A stretch of 64,000 nt of DNA from Streptomyces sp. NRRL B-1347 (GCF_000720325.1 NZ_JOJM01000012.1:62001-126000); one strand, 5' to 3'; counted from the stretch's first letter, positions 20,205 through 28,751 are shown. A program made the numbers and translations. Notes: a model not told the origin generated them from the sequence alone.

Positions 20205-21147
20205 CGGCCTGCCGCTCGCGGGCGAAGGCGTCGTCGGGGACCACGGTGGTGCCCGGGCTGGTCTGCGCGAGGACGCTGCGCAGCACCGCGTGCGGCACCC
20301 GGCCGTCCACCACGTGCGCCTTGCGCACGCCGCCGCGCACGGCGCGCAGACAGCCCTCCATCTTCGGCAGCATCCCGCTCGCGAGGCCCGGCAGCATCCC
20401 GTCCAGGGCCTCGGCCGTCAGATGCTCGATCACCTCGGTGCTGTGCGGCCAGTTCGCGTACAGGCCCTCGACGTCGGTGAGCATCACGAGGCGCTCGGCG
20501 TCGAGCGCCACGGCCAGGGCCGAGGCCGCGAGGTCGGCGTTGACGTTGTAGACCTGCCCGTCCTCGCCGCGGGCCACGGGGGACACCACCGGGATGTGCC
20601 CCTGCTCCAGGAGCGTGCGCACCATGTCCGGGTTCACGTCCACGACGTCGCCGACGAGACCGATGTCCACCGGCTTCCCGTCCACCCACGCGGGCCGCGG
20701 TACGGCGGTCATCGTATGGGCGTCCTCGCCGGACATGCCTACGGCGAAGGGCCCATGGGCGTTGATGTGGCCGACCAGCTCCCGCTGGACGCGGCCGGTC
20801 AGGACCATGCGTACGACGTCCATGGTCTCCGGGGTGGTCACCCGCAGGCCCGCCTCGAACCGCGTCTCGAGGCCGAGGCGGTCGAGCATCGCGCTGATCT
20901 GGGGTCCGCCGCCGTGCACGACGACCGGGCGCAGGCCCGCCTGCCACAGCTCCACGACGTCCTGGGCGAACGTCCGTTGCAGGCTCGCGTCCACCATGGC
21001 GTTGCCGCCGAATTTGACGACGACCGCGCTGTCCCGGAGCTCCTCCGGCCAGGGAAGGGGGTCGCCGGATTCGCTGATCCTGGCGGGCACCCCGCTGGTG
21101 GGCAATCCCCGGGCAGCGGTCACGCTCACGGAGCCACTCCATTTCAT
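20188..21147 (-). CDS. argB: Acetylglutamate kinase, cluster-borne second copy
   Basis: An amino-acid-kinase-family protein of 319 residues matching acetylglutamate kinase. [10 protein letters not shown] is the phosphate loop, [10 protein letters not shown] the second glycine motif, and GLVGDVV and [10 protein letters not shown] sit further on; [10 protein letters not shown] is typical of ArgB. It phosphorylates N-acetylglutamate, the second step towards ornithine. Enzymes of primary arginine synthesis are normally in the arg operon, so an iron-box-controlled copy here is probably for siderophore supply. The start may be ATG 21147, whose upstream AGGTGG is inside a hairpin, or GTG 21129, which has GGAG seven bases upstream. 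Confidence 0.92.
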   Translation of the reverse strand: MKWSGSVSVTAARGLPTSGVPARISESGDPLPWPEELRDSAVVVKFGGNAMVDASLQRTFAQDVVELWQAGLRPVVVHGGGPQISAMLDRLGLETRFEAGLRVTTPETMDVVRMVLTGRVQRELVGHINAHGPFAVGMSGEDAHTMTAVPRPAWVDGKPVDIGLVGDVVDVNPDMVRTLLEQGHIPVVSPVARGEDGQVYNVNADLAASALAVALDAERLVMLTDVEGLYANWPHSTEVIEHLTAEALDGMLPGLASGMLPKMEGCLRAVRGGVRKAHVVDGRVPHAVLRSVLAQTSPGTTVVPDDAFARERQAVTRTS

Positions 21148-21152
21148 GGACG

Positions 21153-21174
21153 GGCCCACCTCTTCAGGTGGGCC
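21153..21174 (-). promoter_or_regulatory. Leader hairpin in front of argB
   Basis: GGCCCACCT and AGGTGGGCC form a perfect 9-base-pair stem around a 4-base loop. It lies between the iron box and the argB start, and its AGGTGG arm is the only binding-site-like sequence for ATG 21147. It could modulate translation or simply be an early terminator. Confidence 0.55.
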
Positions 21175-21188
21175 GATCAAGATTGCGT

Positions 21189-21207
21189 TTAGCTTAGCCT
21201 AACCTAA
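21189..21207 (-). promoter_or_regulatory. Iron box upstream of argB
   Basis: Read on the minus strand the site is TTAGGTTAGGCTAAGCTAA, matching the consensus at all but one position, the best box in the window. It lies 42 bases before the argB ATG and makes iron repression of this kinase very likely. Confidence 0.88.
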
Positions 21208-21708
21208 GTTCTAAGGTGGGCCATTGCTCTGCCCCGCGGCTGGGAATGCCGTCCAACGGCACCTCGGGTGGCGGGAATTGTCGACCGCGAGGCCAGTGAA
21301 TTTCCGGTCACCTGCCGCGCGTGTATGCGTGCGTGATGACCGAAGTGCGCTGTATGTCCGTCCGGTCGAGGGTGGGGCTCCCGTGTCCGGCGGTGGCGGT
21401 GTGTCGTGTACGTTCAGCGTGCCGTGGCGCGGCTGACCGGGAATCCTCGGTGGTTGCCAAGTGTCCCGTGTGGCGGCGGTGATCGGGGTGGACTGTGATG
21501 TTGGCCGCCCGGTCGCCCCGGTCCCGTGTGTGCGTGGTCACTTGTTCGTGCGTGTGCGGCCGTCCTCGAAGTGGGCGGTGGCGAGGGCGACTTCCCGCCC
21601 AGGACCTGGCGTAGCGGCCTCGGAACCAAGCAAGGTGCGCGGTGTCCGACACCCTCAGATCCGGTGGTCGAAGACGGCGTCCGGCATGTGATTCCTTCTC
21701 AGACATTG
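21208..21708. other. Long divergent promoter region between argB and cchB
   Basis: About 500 bases of lower-GC sequence. Short frames exist (for example 70 codons from 21224), but they lack binding sites, motifs and codon bias. I see only the flanking iron boxes as regulatory elements. It could be the remnant of a gene lost when the cluster was rearranged, since cchB is not in its usual place. Confidence 0.45.
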
Positions 21709-21727
21709 CAAGGTAAGGCTAACCTTA
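21709..21727 (+). promoter_or_regulatory. Iron box upstream of cchB
   Basis: CAAGGTAAGGCTAACCTTA matches the consensus at about 15 of 19 positions with a perfectly kept centre (AGGCTAACCT). It lies about 35-40 bases before the probable start of the monooxygenase. Confidence 0.75.
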
Positions 21728-21763
21728 TCTAACATGTGCCTGCTTAAGGAGGCGATGAAGCGG

Positions 21764-23113
21764 GTGAATGCCGTGCACAGTGGGCCGGAGATGAACAATG
21801 AGCACAGGGGGACGGACGTGATGTACGACGTCCTGGGGATCGGATTTGGGCCATCGAACCTGGCGCTCGCGATCGCGGTACACGAACACAACGCGCGGCT
21901 CGGCGAGAGCGACCGGATACGCGCCGGATTCCTGGAGAAGCAGCCGCGGTTCGGCTGGCACCGGGGGATGCTGATCGACGACGCGACCATGCAGGTGTCC
22001 TTCCTGAAGGACCTGGTCACGATGCGTGACCCGAAGAGTTCCTTCAGCTTCCTGTGCTACCTGCAGGAGCGGGACAGGCTGGTGGACTTCCTCAACCAGA
22101 AGACGCTGTTCCCGCTGCGCGTCGAGTTCCACGACTACCTGGAGTGGGCCGCGGCCCGCGTCGACGACCTCGTCGACTACTCGGCCGAAGTGGTCGCCGT
22201 ACGTCCGGTGACGGAGGACGGCGAGGTCACGCACTTCGAGGTCGTCAGCCGCGACGCGACGGACCCCGACCGGACCGTCGTACGCCGGGCCCGCAGCATC
22301 TGCGTGGCCACGGGCCTGGAGCCGCACCTGCCGCCCGGCATGGAGAACTCCGAGCGGATCTTCCACAACAGCCAGCTGATCCCGCGCGTGGCCGCGCTCA
22401 AGGAGACCGCGACGCCGGTGCGGCGCGCCGTCGTCCTCGGCGCCGGGCAGAGCGCCGCCGAGTGCGTCGACTACCTGCACCGGAACTTCCCGGACGCCGA
22501 GGTCTGCTCGGTGTTCGCCAAGTACGGCTACACGCCCGCGGACGACAGCCCCTTCGCCAACCGGATCTTCGACCCCGAGGCCGTGGACCTCTTCTACCAC
22601 GCGCCCCGCGAGGTGAAGCAGTCGCTGTTCGACTACCACCGCTCGACGAACTACTCGGTCGTGGACATCGACCTGATCGAGTCCCTGTCGAAGACCATGT
22701 ACCAGGAGAAGGTCCAGGGCCGGCAGCGGCTGCGCATGCTGAACGTCACCCGCATCCGCGACATCGACGCGCACCCGGACCGCCTGGACATCGGCGTGGA
22801 GTTCCTGCCCACGGGTGAGCGCGAGACGCTGGCCGCCGACGTGCTCGTCTACGCCACCGGCTACCGGCCGCGCAGCATCGGCGAACGCCTCGGCGAGGTC
22901 GACAAGCTGTGCCGACGCGACGACGAGGACGAGCTGGTCGTCAGCCGCGACCACCGCGTGGCCACCAACGCCAACGTCAGCGCCGCCGTCTATCTGCAGG
23001 GCGGCACGGAGCACACCCACGGTCTGACGTCGACACTGCTCTCCAACACGGCGGTGCGCGCGGGCGAGATCCGGGACTCACTCCTCGCCCGGCGTCAGGG
23101 CCAGACCGGCTGA
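21764..23113 (+). CDS. cchB: L-ornithine N5-monooxygenase (CchB-like)
   Basis: A flavin-dependent N-hydroxylating monooxygenase (SidA/PvdA/IucD family) of about 449 residues, which converts ornithine to N5-hydroxyornithine. The FAD motif GIGFGPSNLALA is near the N-terminus, followed by the substrate segment MQVSFLKDLVTMRDP, the NADPH motif VVLGAGQSAAECVDYL and the C-terminal ATGYRP. GTG 21764 is 11 bases after AAGGAGG; ATG 21755 is too close to it, and ATG 21794 or 21821 are other candidates. In S. coelicolor this gene is next to the formyltransferase at the other end of the cluster, so it has been moved here. Confidence 0.94.
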   Translation: MNAVHSGPEMNNEHRGTDVMYDVLGIGFGPSNLALAIAVHEHNARLGESDRIRAGFLEKQPRFGWHRGMLIDDATMQVSFLKDLVTMRDPKSSFSFLCYLQERDRLVDFLNQKTLFPLRVEFHDYLEWAAARVDDLVDYSAEVVAVRPVTEDGEVTHFEVVSRDATDPDRTVVRRARSICVATGLEPHLPPGMENSERIFHNSQLIPRVAALKETATPVRRAVVLGAGQSAAECVDYLHRNFPDAEVCSVFAKYGYTPADDSPFANRIFDPEAVDLFYHAPREVKQSLFDYHRSTNYSVVDIDLIESLSKTMYQEKVQGRQRLRMLNVTRIRDIDAHPDRLDIGVEFLPTGERETLAADVLVYATGYRPRSIGERLGEVDKLCRRDDEDELVVSRDHRVATNANVSAAVYLQGGTEHTHGLTSTLLSNTAVRAGEIRDSLLARRQGQTG

Positions 23114-23641
23114 CAGGCGGACGTAACCGCCGTCGTGGTGCACCAGCGGCCGTCCGTCCGTCGCGTGCCACGCCCTGGTCACCCGACCGATGACCAGGGC
23201 GTGATCGCTCACCAGGAGGCGGTCGACGGGCGCGAGCGCCAGCCAGGCCAGGACTCCGTCCAGGACCGGGAGGCCGTGCGCCCCGCGGTGCCAGCGTGTG
23301 TCCGGGCCGAACTTGGCCCGGGCCGCGCCGCCGAAGACGCGGGCCACGGACTCCTGGCCCGCGGCCAGGAGGTGCACCATGACGTGGGACGCGCTCTCCA
23401 CCACCGGCCAGGAGGTGGAGCGCAGCCCCACCGTGAACGACATCAGCGGCGGGTCGAGCGACAGCGACGTGACGGACGTGGCGCAGAAGCCGGCCGGACG
23501 GCGCCCGGTGCCCGCCGTGACGACGGCGACGCCCTTCGCGTGATGGCGCAGGGCCCGCCGCACCACGTCGGGGTCGGCACCCCGCCCGGGCGCCGCGTGC
23601 GCGGCGCCCCGCTCCCGCCGGAGGGGCTCGCTGTCCGTCAC
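23078..23641 (-). CDS. Flavin reductase-like FMN-binding protein
   Basis: A 187-residue protein of the HpaC/flavin-reductase-like split-barrel family. VVTAGTGRRPAGFCATSVTSLSLDPPLMSFTV, then a WPVVESASHVMVHLLA segment and a late HHDGGYVRL, are typical. Its GTG start overlaps the stop of the TPR gene as GTGA, so it belongs to that operon. Its 3' end overlaps cchB by 36 bases on the opposite strand. It could supply reduced flavin to an unseen monooxygenase or act on the peptide product of the operon; siderophore N-hydroxylases do not need such a partner. Confidence 0.85.
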   Translation of the reverse strand: MTDSEPLRRERGAAHAAPGRGADPDVVRRALRHHAKGVAVVTAGTGRRPAGFCATSVTSLSLDPPLMSFTVGLRSTSWPVVESASHVMVHLLAAGQESVARVFGGAARAKFGPDTRWHRGAHGLPVLDGVLAWLALAPVDRLLVSDHALVIGRVTRAWHATDGRPLVHHDGGYVRLSAGLALTPGEE

Positions 23642-25848
23642 CCGACTCCCTCCCGAATCTCCGCGAGGGTCAGGTCACCGGCCCGCAGCTCGATCTCCTC
23701 GCCGCGCGGCGACGTCTCGTCCGGGCCGAAGGCCCGCAGATGGGCGCGCCAGTCCGCCAGCGCTCCCCGGGTGTCGGACAGGGCGTGGCGGCTGACGCCG
23801 CGCAGATAGAAGACGTCCGGGTCGTCCGAGCCGAGGGCGGGGACCGCCACGTCGAGGTCGGCGAGCGCGCGGCGGTGCTCGCCCAGGTCCTGGAGCGCCA
23901 TGGCGCGGTTGGCCCGCAAGGTGGCGTCGTCCGCGATGCGCAGCGCCGCGTCCAGGTCGGCGACGGCCTCCTCGGTCCGGCCGCTGGAGTAGGCGAGGAC
24001 GGCGCGGTTGACCCAGGCCGGCACGTACGCGGGCTCGGTCACCAGAGCGGCCGAGTAGCTCTCGTACGCGGCTTCCGTGTCCCCGGTCGCCTCGAGGAGC
24101 GCGCCCTGCGCGGCGAGCAGCGGGGCGTGGCGCGGGTCGATGGCCAGGCCGTGCTCGATGTCGCGGCGGGCCCCGGCCGTGTCACCGCGGTCCAGGAGGA
24201 GATCCGCCCGGTGCGTGAGGGAGTCCACGTGGTCCGGCTCCAGTTCGAGGGTGTAGTCGAGGTCCTGGAGCGCGCCCTCGTCGTCGCCGAGTTCGATCAG
24301 CAGGTCGGCGCGGTTGAAGTGCGCCTCGTAGAACGGCGGGGTCAGCCGGATCGCTGTGGCGTAGTCCCGCAGGGCCTCGTCGTGGCGGCCGAGGGCCCGG
24401 TACTGCGCGGCGCGCTCGAAGTAGTAGTCGCCGTAGTCCGGGTCGCGGTCGATCACGTCGTCGTAGTCGCGCAGCGAGGCCGTGTGGTCCCTGCGCGCGG
24501 CCCGCACCTGCGCGCGGTTGTACAGCAGGACGGAGCGGTGCAGGAGCTGCTCGTCCGGGGCGAAGTCGGCGTCGGTGAGGGCGATGGCCTCCTCGACGAG
24601 AGCGAGGGAGCCGTCGGCGTCACCGCGGTGCAGTTCGACCAGGGCGCGGGCGTTGCGCATGAACGCGCGCGCGAGCACCCGCCGCTCGGGGTCGGGGTGG
24701 CTGTCGGCGAACGCGATGGCCGTGTTCACCCAGGCGAGCGCCAAGTCCTCGTCGTGGTCCTCCTGGGGCAGGAAGCGGGTGTAGAGCATCGCCGTCAGAT
24801 ACGCCGTGCCCATGTGGACGTCCGGGTCGGCCGTGCTGCGGCGCATCTCCTCCAGAAACGCGAACGCGTCGTGGCCCCGGCCCAGGTAGCACAGGCACGC
24901 GGCGGCCTTGTGCGTGAAGGTGCGGTACGCCTTCGACCAGCCGCCGTCGGCCGCGAGGCGCCGCCCGCGCGCGGCGAGGTCCGCGACGGCTTCGTAGAGC
25001 CCGGCGGCGAAGCAGCCGTTGACGGCCTCGACGAAGGCGGCGACGCCCGCGCCCGCGGGGTCGGTGCCGTGCTCCAGGTGGTAGGGGATGGCGCCGAAGC
25101 GCAGCGTCGGATCGTCAAGGGCCGCCAGGGCCGCGGCGCGCGCGGTGTGCCGGCGCGCCCGCTCGGCCGGTGGCAGCGCGCGGTAGGCGTGCCGCACGGC
25201 GGGGTCGCCGCTGGTGCCGTCGGAGTCGATGAACAGCTGGGCCAGATCGCTGTCCGTGCCGTGCGGCGACAGCGGCTCCGGCGGGCGTGCGGCGCGGACG
25301 GTGTACGTGGTGAGCGCGCGGGTGAGCGCGTCCTCGCGGTCGCCGCTGCTGTCCGCGACCACGGTCAGCCGCGCCGGGTCGCAGCGGCGCAGCAGGACGG
25401 CCACGAACTCCCGGTCGGTGGGGTCGGCCTCGTCCAGGTCGTGGAAGGCGATGACGGCGCCTTGGGGGCGGACCAGGCGCGCCCAGTCCAGGGTGAGTTC
25501 GGCCACGCCGTGGGCGATGCGCAGCGCGCGCGGCGCGGGGTAGAAGCGGGTGCGCTCCTTGGCGCTCGCCAGGTTGGTGAGCGTCTGCGGCGTGCGCGGA
25601 ACCAGCGGTTCCAGATCGGGGGCGATCACGGTGATCTCGGTGGCGCGCGCGGCCACCAACTCGGGGTCCCAGGTGAGCAGTTCGGGCACGAGGTGGCGCA
25701 GCAGGAAGCCGCCGCCGGTGAACGGTCCGCGCAGCCGCCGGTGGCAGCCGACCTGGAGATCGGGGTGCGGGGCTTCGGGCAGTTCGCCGATCGGCGTCGG
25801 CTCTTCGGCGGTGACGATCCAGCGGTGGTGGGGTGGCAGGGCGGTCAT
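23638..25848 (-). CDS. TPR protein in candidate RiPP operon
   Basis: A 736-residue soluble protein. Residues 1-330 form an unrecognised domain with a glycine-rich GPFTGGGFLLRHLVPEL near residue 42 (not a Walker A) and a VIAFHDLDE segment that faintly recalls a degenerate STAND-type NTPase. From about residue 400 to 715 there are roughly eight tetratricopeptide repeats, such as YYFERAAQYRALGRHDEALRDY and AHFNRADLLIELGDDEGALQDL. TPR arrays bind peptides or partner proteins. ATG 25848 overlaps the stop of the metalloprotease gene (ATGA), and the stop overlaps the flavin reductase start. I do not recognise a characterised homologue. Confidence 0.82.
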   Translation of the reverse strand: MTALPPHHRWIVTAEEPTPIGELPEAPHPDLQVGCHRRLRGPFTGGGFLLRHLVPELLTWDPELVAARATEITVIAPDLEPLVPRTPQTLTNLASAKERTRFYPAPRALRIAHGVAELTLDWARLVRPQGAVIAFHDLDEADPTDREFVAVLLRRCDPARLTVVADSSGDREDALTRALTTYTVRAARPPEPLSPHGTDSDLAQLFIDSDGTSGDPAVRHAYRALPPAERARRHTARAAALAALDDPTLRFGAIPYHLEHGTDPAGAGVAAFVEAVNGCFAAGLYEAVADLAARGRRLAADGGWSKAYRTFTHKAAACLCYLGRGHDAFAFLEEMRRSTADPDVHMGTAYLTAMLYTRFLPQEDHDEDLALAWVNTAIAFADSHPDPERRVLARAFMRNARALVELHRGDADGSLALVEEAIALTDADFAPDEQLLHRSVLLYNRAQVRAARRDHTASLRDYDDVIDRDPDYGDYYFERAAQYRALGRHDEALRDYATAIRLTPPFYEAHFNRADLLIELGDDEGALQDLDYTLELEPDHVDSLTHRADLLLDRGDTAGARRDIEHGLAIDPRHAPLLAAQGALLEATGDTEAAYESYSAALVTEPAYVPAWVNRAVLAYSSGRTEEAVADLDAALRIADDATLRANRAMALQDLGEHRRALADLDVAVPALGSDDPDVFYLRGVSRHALSDTRGALADWRAHLRAFGPDETSPRGEEIELRAGDLTLAEIREGVG

Positions 25849-27071
25849 GCGGATGCTCCTCGGCGTGCGGCGGTGGCGGTGCGGGACTTGGCGCGCCGGT
25901 CCCGCACGGTGACGTAGAGCAGGAGGCCGAGTTCGAACGTCGTGAGGGCGACGAAGAACGCGGCGTCGAATCGGTCGGCCGCCGGTGTCCCCGCCCGGGT
26001 GAAGCGGTCGATGGCCGTGGACCAGAAGGTCAGCGCGGTGGGGACGGCGGCCCAGGCGAGGCTGGCGAGCGAGAAGGCGTAGCCGGACACCAGGACCGGC
26101 GCGTAGCGGCGGGCCATGGCGCGGTCGTGCTCGGACCACTCCCCGTCGGCCCGCGGGGGCGGGCGGCGTAGTCGGCGCCGGACGAGGGCGCGCAGGTGGA
26201 AGCGGGTGGCGTTCTGCAGATCGGTGCAGCGCAGGGCGGTGGTGGCGACGTAGTACAGATCCGTCTCCAGGTAGAAGAGGAACTGCCAGATCAGCCGCAG
26301 CACACAGGTGAAGGAGACCGCGAGGCACAGCGCGGGGAGCCAGCCGGGCGCGCTCGTGCGGCTCAGCCCGGCGGACGCGAGCGTGAGCGCGCTGACCAGC
26401 AGCACGTCGGCGAGCATGCCCGCGAGGAACGGCAGGTAGCGGCGGCGCCGTTCGACGCTGAGGAGCGTGTCCATCCGGGTCTCGGCGACGAGGTAGTAGA
26501 AGCGTCGCCCGATGCCGAGCGTCGAGGGCAGTCCCAGCCTGCGGCCCGCGAGCGCGTGGAAGCCCTCGTGCACCAGGATGCAGGGGATCGCCGCGCCGAA
26601 CAGGGTGACGGCGATCAGCGAGATGTGGCTCGTGAACATCAGCTGGTGGTACGAGGGGCGCAGCGCGGGGTCGCGCACCATGGCGGTGAGGGCCGCCGTG
26701 ACGAGCACGCCGTAGCAGGCCCGGGCGGGGCGCGAGAACGTCCAGCGGCCGAGCCGCTGCCAGCGTACGGGCGCGGGCGCGGACTCCTCGGCGTCCGGCG
26801 CGTCCCCGGCGGCGCGCAGGAAGCCGAGGTCGTCGACGGCGGCGAGGAAGTCCTCCATGTCGAGGCTCTCGCCGCAGGTGCGCGCGTACCACGCGGCCGC
26901 GTCGGCGACGGTCTCCCCGGCGCCCAGCAGCCGCAGGACCTGGGCGCCTTCCGCGGGGAACACCGCGTACGAGCCGGTGTCGGGGCGGCCGACCATGACG
27001 CCGTCGTCCTCGGCGACCATCGTCAGCCGGTGCAGGCGGACGGTGGCGCCGCCCGGTACGGTCACGCTCAT
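25845..27071 (-). CDS. PqqD-like domain fused to M50-type membrane metalloprotease
   Basis: A 408-residue protein. Residues 1-90 look like a PqqD-type peptide-recognition element: GVMVGRPDTGSYAVFPAEGAQVLRLL, then an acidic helix and DDLGFL. From about residue 115 there are several membrane segments and the zinc-binding motif HEGFH in CILVHEGFHALAGRRLGL. A downstream ML.ADVLL segment could provide the third ligand. Membrane M50 proteases with recognition domains occur in RiPP clusters (for example YydH next to YydF), where they cut or export the peptide. ATG 27071 has GAGAGG upstream. The gene lies just downstream of the Cys-containing small peptide. Confidence 0.85.
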   Translation of the reverse strand: MSVTVPGGATVRLHRLTMVAEDDGVMVGRPDTGSYAVFPAEGAQVLRLLGAGETVADAAAWYARTCGESLDMEDFLAAVDDLGFLRAAGDAPDAEESAPAPVRWQRLGRWTFSRPARACYGVLVTAALTAMVRDPALRPSYHQLMFTSHISLIAVTLFGAAIPCILVHEGFHALAGRRLGLPSTLGIGRRFYYLVAETRMDTLLSVERRRRYLPFLAGMLADVLLVSALTLASAGLSRTSAPGWLPALCLAVSFTCVLRLIWQFLFYLETDLYYVATTALRCTDLQNATRFHLRALVRRRLRRPPPRADGEWSEHDRAMARRYAPVLVSGYAFSLASLAWAAVPTALTFWSTAIDRFTRAGTPAADRFDAAFFVALTTFELGLLLYVTVRDRRAKSRTATAARRGASA

Positions 27072-27164
27072 CCGGCGTGCCTCTCTGCCGTGCGGTCGGG
27101 TGGGCCCGGCCGGGGCCGGGCGGGGACGGAGCCGGGCCCGGACCAGGGCCCGGCTCCGCGGTGC

Positions 27165-27242
27165 TCAGTGCTCGGAGCACGCGTAGTAGCAGGCGGTCGT
27201 CAGACGGATCGGACCGGCCTTGCGGATCGGCATCTTCTTCAT
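27165..27242 (-). CDS. 25-residue candidate RiPP precursor with C-terminal CYYAC core
   Basis: A very short frame with an excellent binding site, GAGGAGG six bases before ATG 27242. The peptide has a basic N-terminal half (MKKMPIRKAGPIRL) and a distinct C-terminal half, TTACYYACSEH, with two Cys three residues apart and Thr/Ser residues that could be modified. It ends 94 bases before the PqqD-M50 gene on the same strand. Size, binding site, Cys/Thr-rich tail and a recognition-domain protease next door all fit a RiPP precursor. I know no class with this tail. It might instead be a bioactive unmodified peptide or a signal. Confidence 0.65.
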   Translation of the reverse strand: MKKMPIRKAGPIRLTTACYYACSEH

Positions 27243-27402
27243 GGTTGTCCTCCTCTCGGTGGCTGGTCCCAGTGGGGCCGCGTGACCTGGCGGCCGGAGG
27301 CCGGGCCGGGGCCCGACGGCTCATCCGGCGAGCCGTGGAGCTGTGGCGGCGGAGGGGAACCCCGCCGCCCGGAGAGGAATGACGCCCGGATCCGGCGCCA
27401 GG

Positions 27403-27480
27403 TCACTCGCTGGAACGTGCCTGGCGGCGGCCGGCTCCGGACGGAATGGTCCCGGGCCGCATCCAGACGGCACGCGCCAT
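27403..27480 (-). CDS. Second 25-residue peptide upstream of the precursor
   Basis: Another 25-codon frame with a good binding site (GAGGAAAGG, six bases or more before ATG 27480). It reads MARAVWMRPGTIPSGAG followed by a basic, Cys-free tail ending RSSE. It has the same length and orientation as the Cys-containing peptide 160 bases downstream but little sequence likeness. It could be a second precursor, a leader peptide controlling the operon, or chance. Confidence 0.45.
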   Translation of the reverse strand: MARAVWMRPGTIPSGAGRRQARSSE

Positions 27481-27896
27481 GGCTGTTCCTTTCCTCAGGT
27501 GACAGCCCGGGTGGCGCGCCCGATTCGCAAAAGGGCGTGAAAAGCCACCGCGGGAAATGTGCCAGGACCCCAGTGAAATCGATGGGACTGGAATACCTAG
27601 ATCCCTCTTCACTGGTCTATGGACAGCTTGGTGGGGTGCCGCCTTTCATGTCAACCCAGGAATGTGGGCATCCGTATGCCGGTGCGGAGAGGTCAATTCG
27701 ACGGTGGGCAAAGTGGCTTGGCGTGTCCGCACTGCTCTCGCATAGTCGCAGCTCACAGGCGTGCGGGTGGTTCGAAAGGCCAAGGAACGCCAGCTTCGGA
27801 AATCTCCCTATACCTTTGGACAGTTAACGCGCCCGTGCCTTAAGTCAAGGAATTCTCTTCCCCGAGCGAGCCGTTCGGCGCGGAACTGCGGACCGC
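27481..27896. other. Lower-GC intergenic region upstream of the peptide operon
   Basis: About 415 bases without a supportable gene and clearly poorer in GC than the surroundings. It should contain the promoter of the peptide operon. An 8-base inverted repeat CCAGTGAA (27570-27577) and TTCACTGG (27608-27615), separated by 30 bases, may be an operator. The low GC hints at recent acquisition. Confidence 0.5.
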
Positions 27897-28628
27897 TCAG
27901 CGCAGGACCACGCAGTCGCGGGCGCGCAGCGCCGCGACCGTGGGGTCGTCGTCCCGCACCTCGTTCCAGCGGAGATCGAGTTTTTCGAGGGACGGCAACT
28001 CCGCCAGCCAGCGGGGAAGTTCGCGCAGCCGATTGGCCCGCAGATCGACGCGCCGCAGCAGGGGAAGTCCGCGCAGCGCCTCCGGCACCGTGGTGAAGGC
28101 GTTCTCCCGCAGCTCCAGCTCGCGCAGGGCGCCCAGGTGTCGGACGGTGTCGGGCAGGGAGGTGAGCGCGTTGCCGCGCAGCCACAGCTCCCGCAGCGAG
28201 CGCAGGCCCCCGAGCGCATCGGGGAGCGAGGCGAGCCGGTTGTGCTGGGCGCGCAGCTCGACCAGGCCCGCCAGGCCGCCGAGGGTGTCCGGCAGGGCGG
28301 TGAGCCGGTTCTCGCCGACGTTCAGATACGCGAGCCGCGTCAGCCGGCCCAACTCGTCGGGCAGGGCGGTGAGCCGGTTGTCGTGCAGGTACAGGAAGTC
28401 GCTCAGCGCGGTGAGGTCGCCGATCTCACGCGGCATGGACGTCAGCTGGTTGTGGCCGAGGTCGAGGGTGCGCAGCGCGGTCAGCGTGCCGAGGCGGGCG
28501 GGCAGCCGCGCGAGCGCGTTGTCGGGCAGCAGCAGCACTTCCAGGCGCGGGTGGCGCCACACCTCGTCCGGTACGTCGGGGAGTCCGGCCCGCCAGTAGT
28601 TCAGTACGGTCGCGCTGGTCACCGGCAC
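27897..28628 (-). CDS. Leucine-rich repeat protein
   Basis: A 243-residue protein built almost wholly of about eight 23-residue leucine-rich repeats of the form LxxLxLxxNxLTxLPxxLGxL, for example LRTLDLGHNQLTSMPREIGDL and LAYLNVGENRLTALPDTLGGL. This is the bacterial/plant PIRL-like LPxxLGxL subtype. There is no signal peptide or catalytic domain, so it is probably a cytosolic protein-binding scaffold. GTG 28628 follows GGAAAGAG. Its 3' end faces the low-GC spacer; no link with the peptide operon can be shown. Confidence 0.88.
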   Translation of the reverse strand: MPVTSATVLNYWRAGLPDVPDEVWRHPRLEVLLLPDNALARLPARLGTLTALRTLDLGHNQLTSMPREIGDLTALSDFLYLHDNRLTALPDELGRLTRLAYLNVGENRLTALPDTLGGLAGLVELRAQHNRLASLPDALGGLRSLRELWLRGNALTSLPDTVRHLGALRELELRENAFTTVPEALRGLPLLRRVDLRANRLRELPRWLAELPSLEKLDLRWNEVRDDDPTVAALRARDCVVLR

Positions 28629-28751
28629 CTCTTTCCGGGCACGCCCCCGTGACGGCCCTTGACGCCGGCCGGGCGGCGCCCGCCGCGAAGGGCCCCCGGC
28701 TCGCCCGGTGGGCCGTGTGCCCGGCCGCCGCGGGTCCGCGGCGAAACCCGC

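Noticed and set aside
21224..21436. 70-codon frame in the argB-cchB spacer
   Set aside because: No binding site, odd composition, no recognisable motif.
27557..27843. Short plus-strand frames in the low-GC spacer
   Set aside because: No binding sites or coding bias; two overlapping frames are equally long, as expected by chance.
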